Assembly: GCF_035818475.1 (NCBI RefSeq)
Contig: NZ_JAYMGV010000001.1
Coordinates: forward strand, 1,674,001 to 1,738,000
Length of the DNA stretch: 64,000 bases
Direction of reading: 5' to 3'
From: Cognatitamlana sp035818475
GTDB lineage: Bacteria > Bacteroidota > Bacteroidia > Flavobacteriales > Flavobacteriaceae
Position 1 is the stretch's first letter; every line of letters begins with the position of its first letter. Made by a program: the position numbers and the translations under genes. Under the pieces are notes generated by a model. It had not been told where the DNA came from. It ran no database searches and was given only the letters and a program-made list of their open reading frames with translations. Positions 63,987 to 64,000 of this stretch are shown one piece after another.

Positions 63987-64000
63987 CGAACGAATCCTTT

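Overview
The window looks like a chromosomal segment of a marine-type Flavobacteriaceae bacterium (Bacteroidota). It is AT-rich and lacks clear Shine-Dalgarno sites. Several -7 boxes fit TAnnTTTG. It carries gldJ, porU and porV of the gliding/type IX secretion machinery in the neighbourhood murF-gldJ-porU-porV-cdd-pdhA-pdhC, together with SprF/PorP, a CHU_C-type secreted protein and an OmpA/PD40 protein.

Layout. (1) 1-20.6 kb holds an arsenosugar-type locus, mostly on the minus strand: the peroxidase-like AhpD protein, ArsS (radical SAM), two DUF2064 glycosyltransferases, a TonB-dependent receptor, a rhodanese, a nucleoside phosphorylase, ArsM, a fatty-acid-hydroxylase-family membrane enzyme, a DUF547 protein and a TIGR04283-type glycosyltransferase. 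A plus-strand run (3.97-9.48 kb) and a minus-strand membrane-ferredoxin/flavoprotein block (0.4-3.8 kb) adjoin it and may belong to it. The phosphorylase has two active-site changes that predict 5'-modified adenosines as substrates, which fits the product expected from ArsS. (2) 20.7-29.1 kb is housekeeping: acyl-CoA dehydrogenase, anmK, an amino-acid dehydrogenase, nhaD, an ExbB-ExbD-TonB set and folC, closed by a tRNA-Val gene with its own promoter and terminator. (3) 29.4-39.0 kb is an accessory array. All its genes are on the plus strand, and between them lie eight long imperfectly palindromic sites (one of them a half-site) plus a compact one. For most units the first bases are the reverse complement of the bases that open the site at the unit's own 3' end, although these words differ from unit to unit. 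That is the signature of integron gene cassettes. No integrase is in the window, so this resembles a cluster of attC sites lacking an integrase, or an unnamed cassette system. Cargo: a small membrane protein, a frameshifted TPR-like membrane protein, a PD40 lipoprotein, a truncated lipoprotein, an SDR oxidoreductase with an AraC regulator and a candidate operator, an unknown protein, an RHH/RelE-type toxin-antitoxin pair, a stand-alone MutS-type ATPase and an exported protein. (4) 39.2-54.1 kb resumes core genes: two small DNA-binding-type proteins, murF, gldJ, porU, porV, cdd, pdhA, pdhC, a lipoprotein, an M28 peptidase and an SDR. (5) 54.3-64 kb has a secreted CHU_C protein with SprF and an OmpA-family partner, then a HAD phosphatase, a SprT-like protein, a mannose-1-phosphate guanylyltransferase and a DUF389 membrane protein.

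Functions were assigned by reading motifs in the translations. No database search was run. The array and the phosphorylase prediction are the two points most worth following up.
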